Notes: generated from the sequence alone by a model not told the origin. A DNA stretch of 64,000 bases from GCA-2709075 sp038146865 (GCA_038146865.1 JAYQSL010000002.1:434001-498000), one strand, 5' to 3'; counted from the stretch's first letter, positions 8,981-18,106 are shown. Translations and numbers: made by a program.

Positions 8981-9397
8981 TTAACAATCCAGTTCCGGTG
9001 GTTTTGGCGTTGCAGAAATGATAACCAATGCCCCTGCAAGGGGTGGCTCATCGGTTATGGATAAATCAATTTGAGCTTGCATGCCTTGAGGAGTTATCTC
9101 TTCAAGCCTTTTTGCAGCGCCTCCTTTTAATTCCATAGTCGGCTTACCACCAGGGAAATTAATCACCCCCATATCACGCCAGAATACGCCCTTACGGAAA
9201 CCTGTGCCGAGAGCCTTGGAGCACGCTTCTTTAGCTGCAAACCTTTTTGCGTAGCTCTCAACTCTATTAACCCGCTTTTCAGATTTTTCTTGTTCCGAAA
9301 GAGTAAAAATACGTTTGATAAATCGATCGCCATACCGAGCAAGTGTGCTTTCGATGCGTTTTATATCGACTAGGTCATTTCCGATACCAATAATCAC
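8981..9397 (-). CDS. acpS: Holo-acyl-carrier-protein synthase
   Basis: AcpS transfers 4'-phosphopantetheine from CoA to acyl carrier protein, activating fatty-acid synthesis. The 138-residue protein begins IIGIGNDLVDIKRIE, with the metal ligand Asp8, and has RFAAKEACSKALG with Glu57. The start codon is GTG at 9397. It lies 26 bases downstream of pdxJ, the usual pdxJ-acpS-lepB arrangement. Confidence 0.95.
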   Translation of the reverse strand: MIIGIGNDLVDIKRIESTLARYGDRFIKRIFTLSEQEKSEKRVNRVESYAKRFAAKEACSKALGTGFRKGVFWRDMGVINFPGGKPTMELKGGAAKRLEEITPQGMQAQIDLSITDEPPLAGALVIISATPKPPELDC

Positions 9398-9423
9398 GTG
9401 TTTTCAGGTTCCTTTATCTTCAA

Positions 9424-10167
9424 CTATCCGCCTCTTGCTTCCCTGATAAGTCTTCTCATCTCTTTAATCGCAGCATCAAGCCCCAAAAACATCGCTTCCC
9501 CCATCAGAAAATGGCCAATATTGAGTTCTTTGATCTGCGGAATTTTGGCAATTGGACCTACTGTATCAAAACACAACCCATGGCCAGCGTGGCATTCCAA
9601 CCCGATACTATCAGCTAATGATGCGGCCTCCACAAGCCGAAGTAACTCTCCCTCCCGCACATCTGGTTTAAGGCCGGGTATACAATAGCGGCCAGTATGA
9701 AGTTCCACAGCCATTGCCCCAATTTCTTTGGAAGCTCTTATCTGCTGTGAACTTGGCTCTACAAATAGGGATACACGTATCCCGCTGTCCTTCAAGGTTT
9801 TTACACAAGACGAAAGATAAGAAAGATCTTCTAAAACATTAAGCCCACCCTCGGTTGTTCGTTCCGTCCTCTTCTCAGGGACTATGCAAACAGCTTCTGG
9901 TTGAATCTTTTTGGCAATCGAGATTATTTCCGGAGTAGCCGCCATTTCTAAATTTAAGGGAACGTCAATTGCGGACACCAATCTAGCTATATCGCCATCA
10001 TCAATATGGCGCCTATCTTCCCTCAAATGGGCTGTTATTCCATCCGCACCAGCAGACTGCGCTATTAGTGCACCCCGCAACGGATCCGGATGTGCCCCCC
10101 CCCTTGCATTACGGAGCGTGGCTATGTGATCAATATTAATACCAAGCCTGGGATAACTTTGAACCAT
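9424..10167 (-). CDS. pdxJ: Pyridoxine 5'-phosphate synthase
   Basis: PdxJ condenses 1-deoxyxylulose 5-phosphate with an amino-acetone phosphate to make pyridoxine 5'-phosphate (vitamin B6). I choose the ATG at 10167 (247 residues) because the family starts with RLGINIDHIATLRNARGG; an in-frame extension to 10230 would run into the upstream gene. The segment GITAHLREDRRHI and the C-terminal GHGLCFDTV and NIGHFLMGEAMF boxes are typical. A run of nine Gs (10095-10103 on the opposite strand as C) encodes Arg-Gly-Gly of the signature and is in frame. Confidence 0.95.
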   Translation of the reverse strand: MVQSYPRLGINIDHIATLRNARGGAHPDPLRGALIAQSAGADGITAHLREDRRHIDDGDIARLVSAIDVPLNLEMAATPEIISIAKKIQPEAVCIVPEKRTERTTEGGLNVLEDLSYLSSCVKTLKDSGIRVSLFVEPSSQQIRASKEIGAMAVELHTGRYCIPGLKPDVREGELLRLVEAASLADSIGLECHAGHGLCFDTVGPIAKIPQIKELNIGHFLMGEAMFLGLDAAIKEMRRLIREARGG

Positions 10168-10178
10168 ATCAACCGTAA

Positions 10179-11231
10179 TTATCTCAAACCGTAAAGCTTG
10201 GCTGCATTCAACTCTAATATTTTGTTGCAAATCGATGGATCGACCCGAGGATCATCACGGAGCTTATGAACAGCGAGCACTTCGCTCGACGGATCATGGT
10301 GTCCATAATCAGTTCCTATAACTAAATTATCTTCCCCTGAGTGACCGAGGATATAGGGTAGATCGTCGGTATTTTCACAAGCAACAAAAATGTTATTTTC
10401 TTTCAGGGGATTCTTATACCAATCCCAACCGTTCCGACGAAACCTATCCTCCAGATCACACAGCACATAGGGGACCCATTGGGCACTAATCTCAACAAAT
10501 CCCCATCTCAGTTCTGGGAACATTTTAGGAAGCCGTTTCTCTATAATAGTGTGACAAGCTCCGACGGTTGCAAGCTTGAACTTAGTGAATGTGGTATCTG
10601 TTTCAAACATATCATGATGCCGAATACTCCCGTTGCCGGAGTGAAAACAAATCGCCAGATCGAACTCTTGTGCTGATTCGTAGAGCGGATAGAAATATGG
10701 ATCTCCCACTGCACGATCGCCCTCAAGACCTCGCATAAATACTCCGCATGCCCCATTCTCTTTTCCAAATAATAATTCTTCCCGAATTCTCTCTGGACTT
10801 TGTATCGGAGGCATAACAACCCACCGCAAGCGGCCATCAGATTGGCTACATACATCAGCGACCCAGCGATTATAAGAGCGGATTAATGCGAAATCTGCGT
10901 CTTTATCTGTAGTGATTGGTCTCAGGTACAAAGTTGGATAGAGCACTTGAATGTCGATACCCAATTCATCCATATGTCGTAGCCGCCCAGGAATATCCTC
11001 CATCTCGCGAATTTGTCGCGTCATTTCGTTTCCGACATTGCGGTCTTTGCCAAATGTTCTAGGCCCGATCATCCAGTAGTTCTTTTGCAAGTTAACCCCA
11101 TCATTTGCGAGGACCTCGTCGCCAAAACTCTGGCTTACAATCATCGGTTTGTATTTGACCTCATCGCCTTTCAAATATTCCCATGTAGCCGGGGTTTCCA
11201 ATACATGTGCATCAGAGTCAATTACTGCCAT
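10179..11231 (-). CDS. Metal-dependent amidohydrolase (ACMSD/amidohydrolase-2 type)
   Basis: The 350-residue TIM-barrel hydrolase starts with IDSDAH, which supplies Asp5, Asp7 and His9 near the metal site. His197 (ICFHSGNG) and Asp308 (VIGTDYGHHD) complete the usual metal and catalytic set of the amidohydrolase-2 family. Members include decarboxylases and hydrolases of aromatic or amido acids, and the substrate here is unknown. It sits between relA and pdxJ, 11 bases from the pdxJ start and 24 bases after relA, so it is likely transcribed with the housekeeping genes although it is not part of the usual order. Confidence 0.88.
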   Translation of the reverse strand: MAVIDSDAHVLETPATWEYLKGDEVKYKPMIVSQSFGDEVLANDGVNLQKNYWMIGPRTFGKDRNVGNEMTRQIREMEDIPGRLRHMDELGIDIQVLYPTLYLRPITTDKDADFALIRSYNRWVADVCSQSDGRLRWVVMPPIQSPERIREELLFGKENGACGVFMRGLEGDRAVGDPYFYPLYESAQEFDLAICFHSGNGSIRHHDMFETDTTFTKFKLATVGACHTIIEKRLPKMFPELRWGFVEISAQWVPYVLCDLEDRFRRNGWDWYKNPLKENNIFVACENTDDLPYILGHSGEDNLVIGTDYGHHDPSSEVLAVHKLRDDPRVDPSICNKILELNAAKLYGLR

Positions 11232-11255
11232 TTTTCCTCCAAACTTTATTTTTAT

Positions 11256-13397
11256 TCAAGCTGCGGCACGCTCTATTGTGCTGACAACCGATAGGGTGCG
11301 CAGGGACGCGACGATTTCATTTAAATGCTTGCTATTCATGACCTCAACATCCAATGACATCTCAAAAAGATCAGAGTTCCTGCTTATGATTTTTAAATTG
11401 ACTATATTTCCCTTGTTGCTGGCTACCTTAGTCGCAAGCTCTGCTAAAGCGCCAGGCTCATTCGAGATATGCATGCTCAGACGACCCACATGAGTCTTAA
11501 TCTCTGATCCTTTTACATCCCACGATATGTCTATCCAACGCTCCGGCATATCATGAAAACTTTCAAGCGTTATACAATCTATCGTATGCACCGAGACACC
11601 TTTCCCAGGTGTCTGTACCCCCACAATGCTATCGCCAGGCAAAGGGTGGCAGCACGACGCCAAACGAACCAATACTCCATCTGTTAGGCCTTTCAAAGAA
11701 ATGGAGTGTCTCTGAGACCGATCTGACTGCTGATTTGCTATATTATTGGATTCACCCTCCGCAGTTCCTATGCCTCCAAAAACATGGTTCATCACGCTAT
11801 CAACGCTTCTGTGGCCATCACCTAGCTGCGTATATAACTGTTCTATTTTTGTGAGCTCCATTTTCTGCAAGGCCTCAATAACAACTTTTTCCGAATACTC
11901 AAAACCTCGGTCTGCAAAGGATTTTGTGATTATCGCTTTTCCCAAATCCACGCATTCTTTTCGTCTCTGACTCCTCACATACCTGCGAATCCTAGAACGC
12001 GCTTTCGCGGTCACAACATGATGTTCCCAGACCGGCTCTGGTGAACCTGACTCAGCAGTAATGATTTCGACTTGATCTCCATTAATTAGCTTAGTTCTCA
12101 GCGGAACAAGGCTTCCATTAATTTTAGCACTAACGCATCGGTCTCCAATTTCCGAATGCACCTCATAAGCAAAATCCACTGAGGTTGCGCCCTGCGGTAA
12201 TGCGATCAGCTCCCCCTTAGGGGTAAAGCAAAAGACTCTATCATTATACAAATCAAGCCTAGTGCGTTCGAAAAATTCTTCTTGATCAGCGACGTCATCT
12301 AAAATGTCCAAAAGCTCTTTAACCCATGCGTATTCTTTGGGGTCTTGTTGAACCTCATTCTCTTTATAACGCCAATGGGCAGCCACACCAAACTCAGCCA
12401 CGTCATGCATCTCTTGTGTTCGAAACTGTATCTCTACGCGATGCTTCAGAGGACCAATTATACCTGTGTGAATTGACCTATAACCGTTCCTTTTTGGTGT
12501 AGAAATATAATCTTTAAATCGTCCTGGAATACAGCTATAGGCACCGTGGATTACCCCTAACGCCCTATAACAATCCGCCGCATTATCAACCACTATTCGA
12601 AAGGCCATAATATCCGACAATCGACCAAATTCGATATTCTTCTGCTGCATTTTCCGCCAAATCGAATAAGGAGTTTTTTCTCTGCCCGCCACCATTGTCT
12701 TTAGCCCCTCTGATCCGAGACAATTGGTAAGTTCATCTCTGATTTGGGCAACCAAATCCTTCTTAGCCGCCTCCTCACGGAGATAATTGAGCCTCTTAAC
12801 GATTGTAGCTCGTGCTTCTGCATGCAGCTCACCAAAAGCAAGGTCTTCAAGATTGTCCTTTAATTGGTGCATACCTATCCGCTCTGCCAGCGGGGCAAAT
12901 ATCTCGAGGGTTTCGCGGGCTATTGCAGCCCTTTTCTCCGGGTTTTTTATATATTGCAATGTCTGCATATTATGCAGACGATCGGCCAATTTTACCAAAA
13001 GGACCCTTATGTCTTTGGAAGTAGCAAGGAGAAGTTTTCGGAAATTTTCAACTTGTCTCTGGTCATCGGACTGCAACTCTAGTTTGGAGAGCTTAGTGAC
13101 ACCATCAACGAGGGCTGCAACAGATCGACCGAATAAGCCTTCGATTTCGTCTATAGTTGCCACTGTATCCTCAACGGTGTCGTGTAAGAGCCCTGTGACA
13201 ATGGTGTCACTGTCTAACTTGAGTTCGCTTAGGATACCCGCCACCTCAACGGGATGAGAAAAATAAGGATCTCCCGATGCACGTTTCTGAGAACCATGAG
13301 CCATCATCGAAAACACGTAGGCCCGATTTAACGCCTCTTCATTCGCTGACTTATCATAGGCTCGAACCCGGTTAACAAGTTCAAACTGACGGAGCAT
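11256..13397 (-). CDS. relA/spoT: Bifunctional (p)ppGpp synthetase/hydrolase
   Basis: This 713-residue Rsh protein makes and degrades the alarmone (p)ppGpp. The N-terminal hydrolase domain keeps its metal residues (His48 in SHPVE and the His-Asp pair at 72-73 in LLHDTVEDT), so hydrolase activity is expected. The synthetase segment with YRSIHTGI follows at about 300. A TGS domain (FTPKGELIALPQGATSVDFA) lies near 390-450, and an ACT domain occupies the last 75 residues. A strong ribosome site (AAAGGGTAGAGG) precedes the ATG. It follows rpoZ by 64 bases, the standard alphaproteobacterial pairing. Confidence 0.96.
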   Translation of the reverse strand: MLRQFELVNRVRAYDKSANEEALNRAYVFSMMAHGSQKRASGDPYFSHPVEVAGILSELKLDSDTIVTGLLHDTVEDTVATIDEIEGLFGRSVAALVDGVTKLSKLELQSDDQRQVENFRKLLLATSKDIRVLLVKLADRLHNMQTLQYIKNPEKRAAIARETLEIFAPLAERIGMHQLKDNLEDLAFGELHAEARATIVKRLNYLREEAAKKDLVAQIRDELTNCLGSEGLKTMVAGREKTPYSIWRKMQQKNIEFGRLSDIMAFRIVVDNAADCYRALGVIHGAYSCIPGRFKDYISTPKRNGYRSIHTGIIGPLKHRVEIQFRTQEMHDVAEFGVAAHWRYKENEVQQDPKEYAWVKELLDILDDVADQEEFFERTRLDLYNDRVFCFTPKGELIALPQGATSVDFAYEVHSEIGDRCVSAKINGSLVPLRTKLINGDQVEIITAESGSPEPVWEHHVVTAKARSRIRRYVRSQRRKECVDLGKAIITKSFADRGFEYSEKVVIEALQKMELTKIEQLYTQLGDGHRSVDSVMNHVFGGIGTAEGESNNIANQQSDRSQRHSISLKGLTDGVLVRLASCCHPLPGDSIVGVQTPGKGVSVHTIDCITLESFHDMPERWIDISWDVKGSEIKTHVGRLSMHISNEPGALAELATKVASNKGNIVNLKIISRNSDLFEMSLDVEVMNSKHLNEIVASLRTLSVVSTIERAAA

Positions 13398-13461
13398 CCT
13401 CTACCCTTTCTGCCAGCTTTTCAATTTAAATAGTATCACCGGGGCGAATACTAAGAATTTA

Positions 13462-13860
13462 TTAAGTAGCAGTTCCTGTATCTTCTTGGTCCGCATCCGG
13501 GCTGTTAAGTGCTGTGTCAGCTAGCGTGGAGTCGATACCAGCCGCTTCAATCATCGCTTCTATTTCTGCCGCTGCCGACATTTCTGCTTCTAGGGCAAGG
13601 ATATCCTCTTCGTCTTCTTCTCCTGCTTCCCTCTCGATATACCTTTGCATTCCGCTGATGATGCCTTCTTTTAAATCATCATTGTCGAGCTTTCCTTCGG
13701 CAATCTCGCGCAGTGCTATAACAGGGTTCTTGTCATTATCTTTTTCAACCTCTAGCTCCGCACCGACCGATATATCCCTCGCACGTTGCGCTGCAAGAAG
13801 CACTAATTCGAACCTATTTTGAACCTTTTCGATACAATCTTCGACTGTCACGCGGGCCAT
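13462..13860 (-). CDS. rpoZ: RNA polymerase omega subunit
   Basis: Omega helps assemble and stabilise RNA polymerase and is part of the ppGpp site. The protein begins MARVTVEDCIEKVQNRFELVLLAAQRAR, the family signature, and continues with PVIALREIAEGK. I use the ATG at 13860 (132 residues) because AAAGGAG lies 8 bases before it; an upstream TTG would shift the start by two codons only. The acidic alanine/glutamate-rich tail after residue 85 is typical of alphaproteobacteria. It leads the rpoZ-relA block. Confidence 0.95.
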   Translation of the reverse strand: MARVTVEDCIEKVQNRFELVLLAAQRARDISVGAELEVEKDNDKNPVIALREIAEGKLDNDDLKEGIISGMQRYIEREAGEEDEEDILALEAEMSAAAEIEAMIEAAGIDSTLADTALNSPDADQEDTGTAT

Positions 13861-13904
13861 ACGCAACGCTCCTTTAATTAAAATGTTAGATTAGCCCTTA
13901 TATA

Positions 13905-13934
13905 CAAGATTTACCGACAAAAAAGCAAGATAAA
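13905..13934 (-). promoter_or_regulatory. Candidate sigma-70 promoter for rpoZ
   Basis: On the minus strand TTGCTT is followed after 18 bases by TATATA. It lies about 45 bases upstream of the rpoZ start and 35 bases from the folK stop. Box match is moderate (the -35 is 4 of 6), so this is a candidate only. Confidence 0.4.
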
Positions 13935-13968
13935 CGGAAAGTTATGTAAGACGGACTCGAAAGCTGGG

Positions 13969-14469
13969 TCAAAAAAATTTCAACCGTCTACATTTTTGGT
14001 TTGAGGGGATTTTACTGATGATATCAGGGGCTACTTCGCCTGTCCTTGGATGAACCCATCCAGGATCAAGATCGCTGAGAGGCCTCATAACAAAAATCCT
14101 TTGGTCCAACCTCGGATGAGGCAAAATGGGTATTTCTCCAGGAAGAGATACGATATCGTGATAAGCTAATAGATCTAAATCGATCAACCTTGGCGCATTA
14201 ATAGTGGATCTCTCCCGACCGAAAACGTTTTCGGTTTCATGGAGAAATTGCAACAAATCATTCGGCTTTAGATTGGTTTCTATAGAGAGAACAGCATTAA
14301 CAAACCAAGGATCATCTGAATCAGGAACCGGACTTGTCTCGTAAAGGTCTGACATGCCTAAAACTTTTATCTGTGCCCCGTCGAGGCTCCTCCCGACAAT
14401 CTTGAGAGTATTAGCGGGCCGTCCGTAAATAGGATGGACTAGGTTTGCTCCAAGACCCACATAAATCAT
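13969..14469 (-). CDS. folK: 2-amino-4-hydroxy-6-hydroxymethyldihydropteridine pyrophosphokinase
   Basis: FolK transfers pyrophosphate from ATP to the pterin in folate synthesis. The 166-residue protein starts IYVGLGANL and contains the signature region GRERSTINAPRLIDLDLLAYHD with the magnesium-binding Asp pair, followed by LPHPRLDQRIFVMRPLSDL. It is divergent from the NYN nuclease gene, with 118 bases between start codons available for two promoters. Confidence 0.94.
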   Translation of the reverse strand: MIYVGLGANLVHPIYGRPANTLKIVGRSLDGAQIKVLGMSDLYETSPVPDSDDPWFVNAVLSIETNLKPNDLLQFLHETENVFGRERSTINAPRLIDLDLLAYHDIVSLPGEIPILPHPRLDQRIFVMRPLSDLDPGWVHPRTGEVAPDIISKIPSNQKCRRLKFF

Positions 14470-14587
14470 ATAAACTCCTGAGCTTAATAAGTCAGACTAG
14501 GTGAAGGCCAAATTTTGTGTTTTTATAACAGTCTGAACTGATCCAACCGGGGCTTCCCGTTTACAGGTGCTTTTATTAGGAATTAAT

Positions 14588-15202
14588 ATGAATGACGTCA
14601 AATTTTATTCTGAAGAACGGATAGGGCTTTTTATTGATGGGTCAAACCTTTACGCCGCGGCTCGATCGCTCGGGTTTGATATTGATTACAAAAACCTTTT
14701 AAGGGTTTTTTCATCAGCGGGCAGGCTAATACGGGCATATTATTACACCGCTTTAATGGATGACCAAGATTATCTTCCTATCCGACCTCTAGTCGACTGG
14801 CTTGACTATAATGGCTACACGATAGTTACCAAGCCTACTAAAGAATTCACCGACTCAACCGGCAGGCGAAAAATCAAAGGTAATATGGATATGGAGTTGG
14901 CCATTGATGTTTTGGAAATGGCCGACAAAATCGATCACGCTGTACTCTTCTCGGGAGATGGAGATTTTCGAAGATTAGTTGAAGCAGTCCAAAGACGTGG
15001 GTGCAGGGTAACGGTTGTTAGTACATCTAAAACCTCGCCTCCTATGGCCGCTGATGAGTTGCGCCGACAGGCCGATAATTTTATCGAGCTGGAAGACCTC
15101 AAGGAAGAAATTGCTCGCAAACCAAGGCAAGGCGAGGTTGCAACAGGCGAATATAACACATCGGGGGATCAACCAGAGGCCATCTCAGACCCCGATAATT
15201 AA
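14588..15202 (+). CDS. NYN-domain (LabA/DUF88-type) ribonuclease-like protein
   Basis: The protein is a PIN-fold NYN domain, a family of metal-dependent RNases. Acidic residues at the expected places are Asp17 in GLFIDGSNL, the Asp pair in GNMDMELAIDVLEMA and the SGDGDF motif. I choose the ATG at 14588 (204 residues) because AGGA lies 7 bases upstream; an in-frame ATG 21 bases earlier is less well placed. The last 40 residues are polar and variable. The uracil-DNA glycosylase gene begins 25 bases after its stop, so the two are probably co-transcribed. The RNA target is unknown. Confidence 0.88.
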   Translation: MNDVKFYSEERIGLFIDGSNLYAAARSLGFDIDYKNLLRVFSSAGRLIRAYYYTALMDDQDYLPIRPLVDWLDYNGYTIVTKPTKEFTDSTGRRKIKGNMDMELAIDVLEMADKIDHAVLFSGDGDFRRLVEAVQRRGCRVTVVSTSKTSPPMAADELRRQADNFIELEDLKEEIARKPRQGEVATGEYNTSGDQPEAISDPDN

Positions 15203-15227
15203 TATAAATCTACCTGTAGGTGATTGG

Positions 15228-15869
15228 GTGCACAAAACTTTTGCTGAACCAGAGCCGGACTGTCCACTGTGTCCCAGGCTAGTAAAATTCCGTGATAATT
15301 GGCGTATAAAAGAACCCAACTGGTTCAATTCGCCAGTCCCTTCTTTTGGAGACATCAAGGCAAAACTACTTATTGTAGGTCTTGCACCGGGCCTTCGGGG
15401 CGCAAACAAAACGGGAAGACCATTTACTGGCGATTTCGCTGGGGACTTGCTTTATGAAACCTTGGATAAATTCGGTTTCTCAACCGGAACATATGCCAAG
15501 CATAACGGGGATGACGTATCCCTCTCAAATTGTCGAATATGCAATGCCGTCAGATGCGTCCCACCACAGAATAAACCTACTGGAGCTGAAGTAAATTCTT
15601 GCGGGAATTTTTTGAAAGCCGAAATTGGATCTATGTTAAATTTAAAATGCATCCTTGCTCTGGGTGGTCTCTCTCACGGCGCTATTTTATCGACTTTAGG
15701 ACAAAAAAAATCTGACTTTAAATTCGCTCACGGAGCAATTCATACCATGCCTAATGGTACAGCCTTGGTCGATAGCTATCACTGCTCAAGATACAACACC
15801 AATACAGGTCGTCTTACGAAGAAAATGTTCGAGTCAGTGTTTTTGAAAATTCAAGAACAACTGAAATGA
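15228..15869 (+). CDS. Uracil-DNA glycosylase, family 5 (UdgB type, Fe-S)
   Basis: This enzyme removes uracil and related bases from DNA. Family 4/5 features are four iron-sulfur cysteines (Cys12, Cys15, Cys110, Cys125), motif GLAPGLRGAN (51-60), GRPFTGDFAGDLLY and the C-terminal SYHCSRYN (183-190). The GLAPG motif with Ala in place of the Glu of family 4 points to family 5. The start is GTG at 15228, chosen because AGGTGA lies 4 bases upstream and the product (213 residues) then begins like its relatives. No ATG is available nearby in this frame. Confidence 0.9.
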   Translation: MHKTFAEPEPDCPLCPRLVKFRDNWRIKEPNWFNSPVPSFGDIKAKLLIVGLAPGLRGANKTGRPFTGDFAGDLLYETLDKFGFSTGTYAKHNGDDVSLSNCRICNAVRCVPPQNKPTGAEVNSCGNFLKAEIGSMLNLKCILALGGLSHGAILSTLGQKKSDFKFAHGAIHTMPNGTALVDSYHCSRYNTNTGRLTKKMFESVFLKIQEQLK

Positions 15870-15960
15870 AAATCGTACCCATCCACGGAGCAACTAATTT
15901 CATTTTTGCAGCCCGATACCATAGTTTAACTTGAGGTCACCGCTGAGGAACTAAATCGCA

Positions 15961-16629
15961 TTATTCCTGATACCTCTCCTCATTCCATGGGTTTCCATCA
16001 TTGTGGTAACCCCTTGATTCCCAAAAACCGGGTCTGTCAGCCGAGACAAATTCAATTCGCCTAATCCATTTTGCGCTTTTCCAAAAATACCATTGGGGCA
16101 ATACAACCCTCAAAGGCCCGCCATGAGCACTAGTGAGAGGTGCTCCGTTCCAACTGTGAGCTAGAATTACATCATCTGCACGGAAGCGATCAATCAGAAC
16201 ATTCGTAGTGTAACCATCTGTGCAATGGAGAATGCAATGAGTTGCTTCCTTTGCGACTTTCACCATAAGAACAAGATGTTTCGTAGATACCCCTTTCCAA
16301 CGATTATTAAACCTAGACCATCCTGTAACGCAGTGAATGTCGCTTGTTAATTCAATCTGCGGTAGAGCCAAAAAATCCTCCCAACGCAAAATCAAGCGCT
16401 TCTCCACTAAACCATCGACACGAAGCCGCCATTTCTCTTTGGTAATTTTAGGAGTCACGCCGAGGTCAAGTACTGGCCATTCACGGACTAATCGCTGTCC
16501 TGGGGGAAGCCTTTTCCTTTCTCCGGTTATTTTTTCTCCGGTCAAAAGGCGAGCAGAGCGGGCCCGTTCTTTTTTTGACTCGATAAGTTTCTGCCTCAAT
16601 CCAGAGCTAGACTTACTCCCAACCGACAA
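15961..16629 (-). CDS. Sulfite-oxidase-like molybdopterin oxidoreductase (YuiH type)
   Basis: The 222-residue protein is a single oxidoreductase molybdopterin-binding domain. The molybdenum-ligating cysteine is Cys100 in SDIHCVTGWSRF. The GGPLRVVLPQWYFWKSAKWIRRIEF segment is the typical C-terminal part of the domain. There is no signal peptide and no Fe-S or haem domain, unlike MsrP (YedY), so it is probably cytoplasmic with an unknown electron acceptor. It ends in a tail-to-tail arrangement with the uracil-DNA glycosylase and starts 4 bases after smpB ends. Confidence 0.88.
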   Translation of the reverse strand: MSVGSKSSSGLRQKLIESKKERARSARLLTGEKITGERKRLPPGQRLVREWPVLDLGVTPKITKEKWRLRVDGLVEKRLILRWEDFLALPQIELTSDIHCVTGWSRFNNRWKGVSTKHLVLMVKVAKEATHCILHCTDGYTTNVLIDRFRADDVILAHSWNGAPLTSAHGGPLRVVLPQWYFWKSAKWIRRIEFVSADRPGFWESRGYHNDGNPWNEERYQE

Positions 16630-16633
16630 AGAT

Positions 16634-17101
16634 TTATCCCTTCTCCCTCATTAGACGACCCTTTTCGCGTTCCCAATCGCGTTTTTTTTCGGTCTCACGT
16701 TTCTCATATTGGCGTTTACCTTTTGCCAAACCGAGCTCCAATTTAGCTATACCCCTTGCGTTAAAATAGATTTTCAAAGGAACCAGGGTCATACCTTGTC
16801 TGTGGATTGCGGAGCCGAGGCGTTCAATTTGCCTCTGATGCAATAGAAGTTTTCGGGGCCTACGAGCTTCGTGATTCCGAATTCCGGCCTTTTCATATTC
16901 AGGAATATATCCGTTGATGAGCCATATCTGACCAGCCTCTTCGCTGGCATATGCCTCCGCAATATTTGCTTTTCCTTCCCTAAGAGATTTAACCTCGCTC
17001 CCAGTCAAAACAATCCCCGCCTCTATCGAGTCCTCTATCGAATAGTTATACCGGGCCTTGCGATTAACTGCTGCAGCCCGACCTTCATTTACGGCTGCCA
17101 T
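16634..17101 (-). CDS. smpB: SsrA-binding protein SmpB
   Basis: SmpB brings tmRNA to stalled ribosomes for trans-translation. The 155-residue protein has NRKARYNYSIEDSIEAGIVLTGSEVKSLREGK at 12-43, the OB-fold RNA-binding core, and ends with a basic tail (KKRDWEREKGRLMREKG) that mimics mRNA in the ribosome. It lies 12 bases downstream of dapA, a common alphaproteobacterial pair. Confidence 0.96.
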   Translation of the reverse strand: MAAVNEGRAAAVNRKARYNYSIEDSIEAGIVLTGSEVKSLREGKANIAEAYASEEAGQIWLINGYIPEYEKAGIRNHEARRPRKLLLHQRQIERLGSAIHRQGMTLVPLKIYFNARGIAKLELGLAKGKRQYEKRETEKKRDWEREKGRLMREKG

Positions 17102-17113
17102 TGATCACTCCAA

Positions 17114-17986
17114 TTAGATGAGTTCTGCCGCCTGCATCGCGGCTTTGACTTTTGCCTTGCTTTCATTCCCTATGGTGCAAACTGGCAAACGAACGGCTTC
17201 AGTACATTTGCCTAAAAGGCTCACGGCATATTTTACTGGTGCAGGGTTCGTCTCACAAAAAAGGTCTTTATGCAGTGGCATAAGTTTTTCGTTAAGCCTC
17301 TGCGCATCTGCAATTTTGCCCTCACGCCAGGCGATATGAAAGTCAGCCATAAGTCGAGGCGCCACGTTAGCAGTAACCGATATACATCCGTGTCCGCCCT
17401 GAGCGAGAAAACCGAGCTGCGTTCCATCCTCACCTGAAAGTTGAACAAAATCGTCACCAGCGGCACTTTTTTGAAGCGTTGCACGAGAGACATCATTGGT
17501 TGCATCCTTGACCCCAACAATATTGGGTAACTTCGCGAGCTTTGCCATGGTGGAAACAGACATATCGATCACGGAACGGCTGGGAATATTGTAAATAATA
17601 ATAGGAATATTCACGGAGTCGTTTAACGCTTTGAAATGCTGAAAAAGACCTTCTTGGGTGGGCTTATTGTAATATGGTGTCACGACTAATGCCCCGTCCG
17701 CGCCCGCGTCCTTTGCATGTCGAGTCAACATAATTGCCTCCTGGGTGGAATTTGACCCGGTCCCGGCTATCACAGGCACACGACCAGCCGTCACCTCAAT
17801 ACAGATCTCAACAATTCTTTGATGCTCCTCATGAGATAAAGTCGGCGACTCACCGGTTGTACCGCACGGAACCAACCCCTCGGTTCCCTGTTGTATTTGC
17901 CATTCCACCAATTCTGCGTAAGCTACTTCGTCTAGTTGTCCATCACGAAATGGCGTTATTAATGCGCAAATTGAGCCTTGAAACAT
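17114..17986 (-). CDS. dapA: 4-hydroxy-tetrahydrodipicolinate synthase
   Basis: DapA condenses pyruvate and aspartate semialdehyde in the lysine and diaminopimelate pathway. The 290-residue protein has the Schiff-base lysine Lys160 (VGVKDATND), Tyr132 (YNIPSRS) and the Thr-Thr pair in CGTTGESPTL. Length and motifs match the E. coli enzyme almost position for position. It is divergent from the lytic transglycosylase gene, with 120 bases between starts. Confidence 0.96.
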   Translation of the reverse strand: MFQGSICALITPFRDGQLDEVAYAELVEWQIQQGTEGLVPCGTTGESPTLSHEEHQRIVEICIEVTAGRVPVIAGTGSNSTQEAIMLTRHAKDAGADGALVVTPYYNKPTQEGLFQHFKALNDSVNIPIIIYNIPSRSVIDMSVSTMAKLAKLPNIVGVKDATNDVSRATLQKSAAGDDFVQLSGEDGTQLGFLAQGGHGCISVTANVAPRLMADFHIAWREGKIADAQRLNEKLMPLHKDLFCETNPAPVKYAVSLLGKCTEAVRLPVCTIGNESKAKVKAAMQAAELI

Positions 17987-18106
17987 GTCTATTTCCCAAG
18001 AATCTTGATTTTTAAATACCGACAGTTAGGAAGTCGATGGCAATCAACTTAAAGCTCCTGAATTCTCATAGCAAGGCCGTAAAACTCCTGACCAAGGAAA
18101 GATTAA

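Noticed and set aside
12787..13257. 156-codon plus-strand frame opposite relA
   Set aside because: Serine-rich antisense shadow of a well-supported gene.
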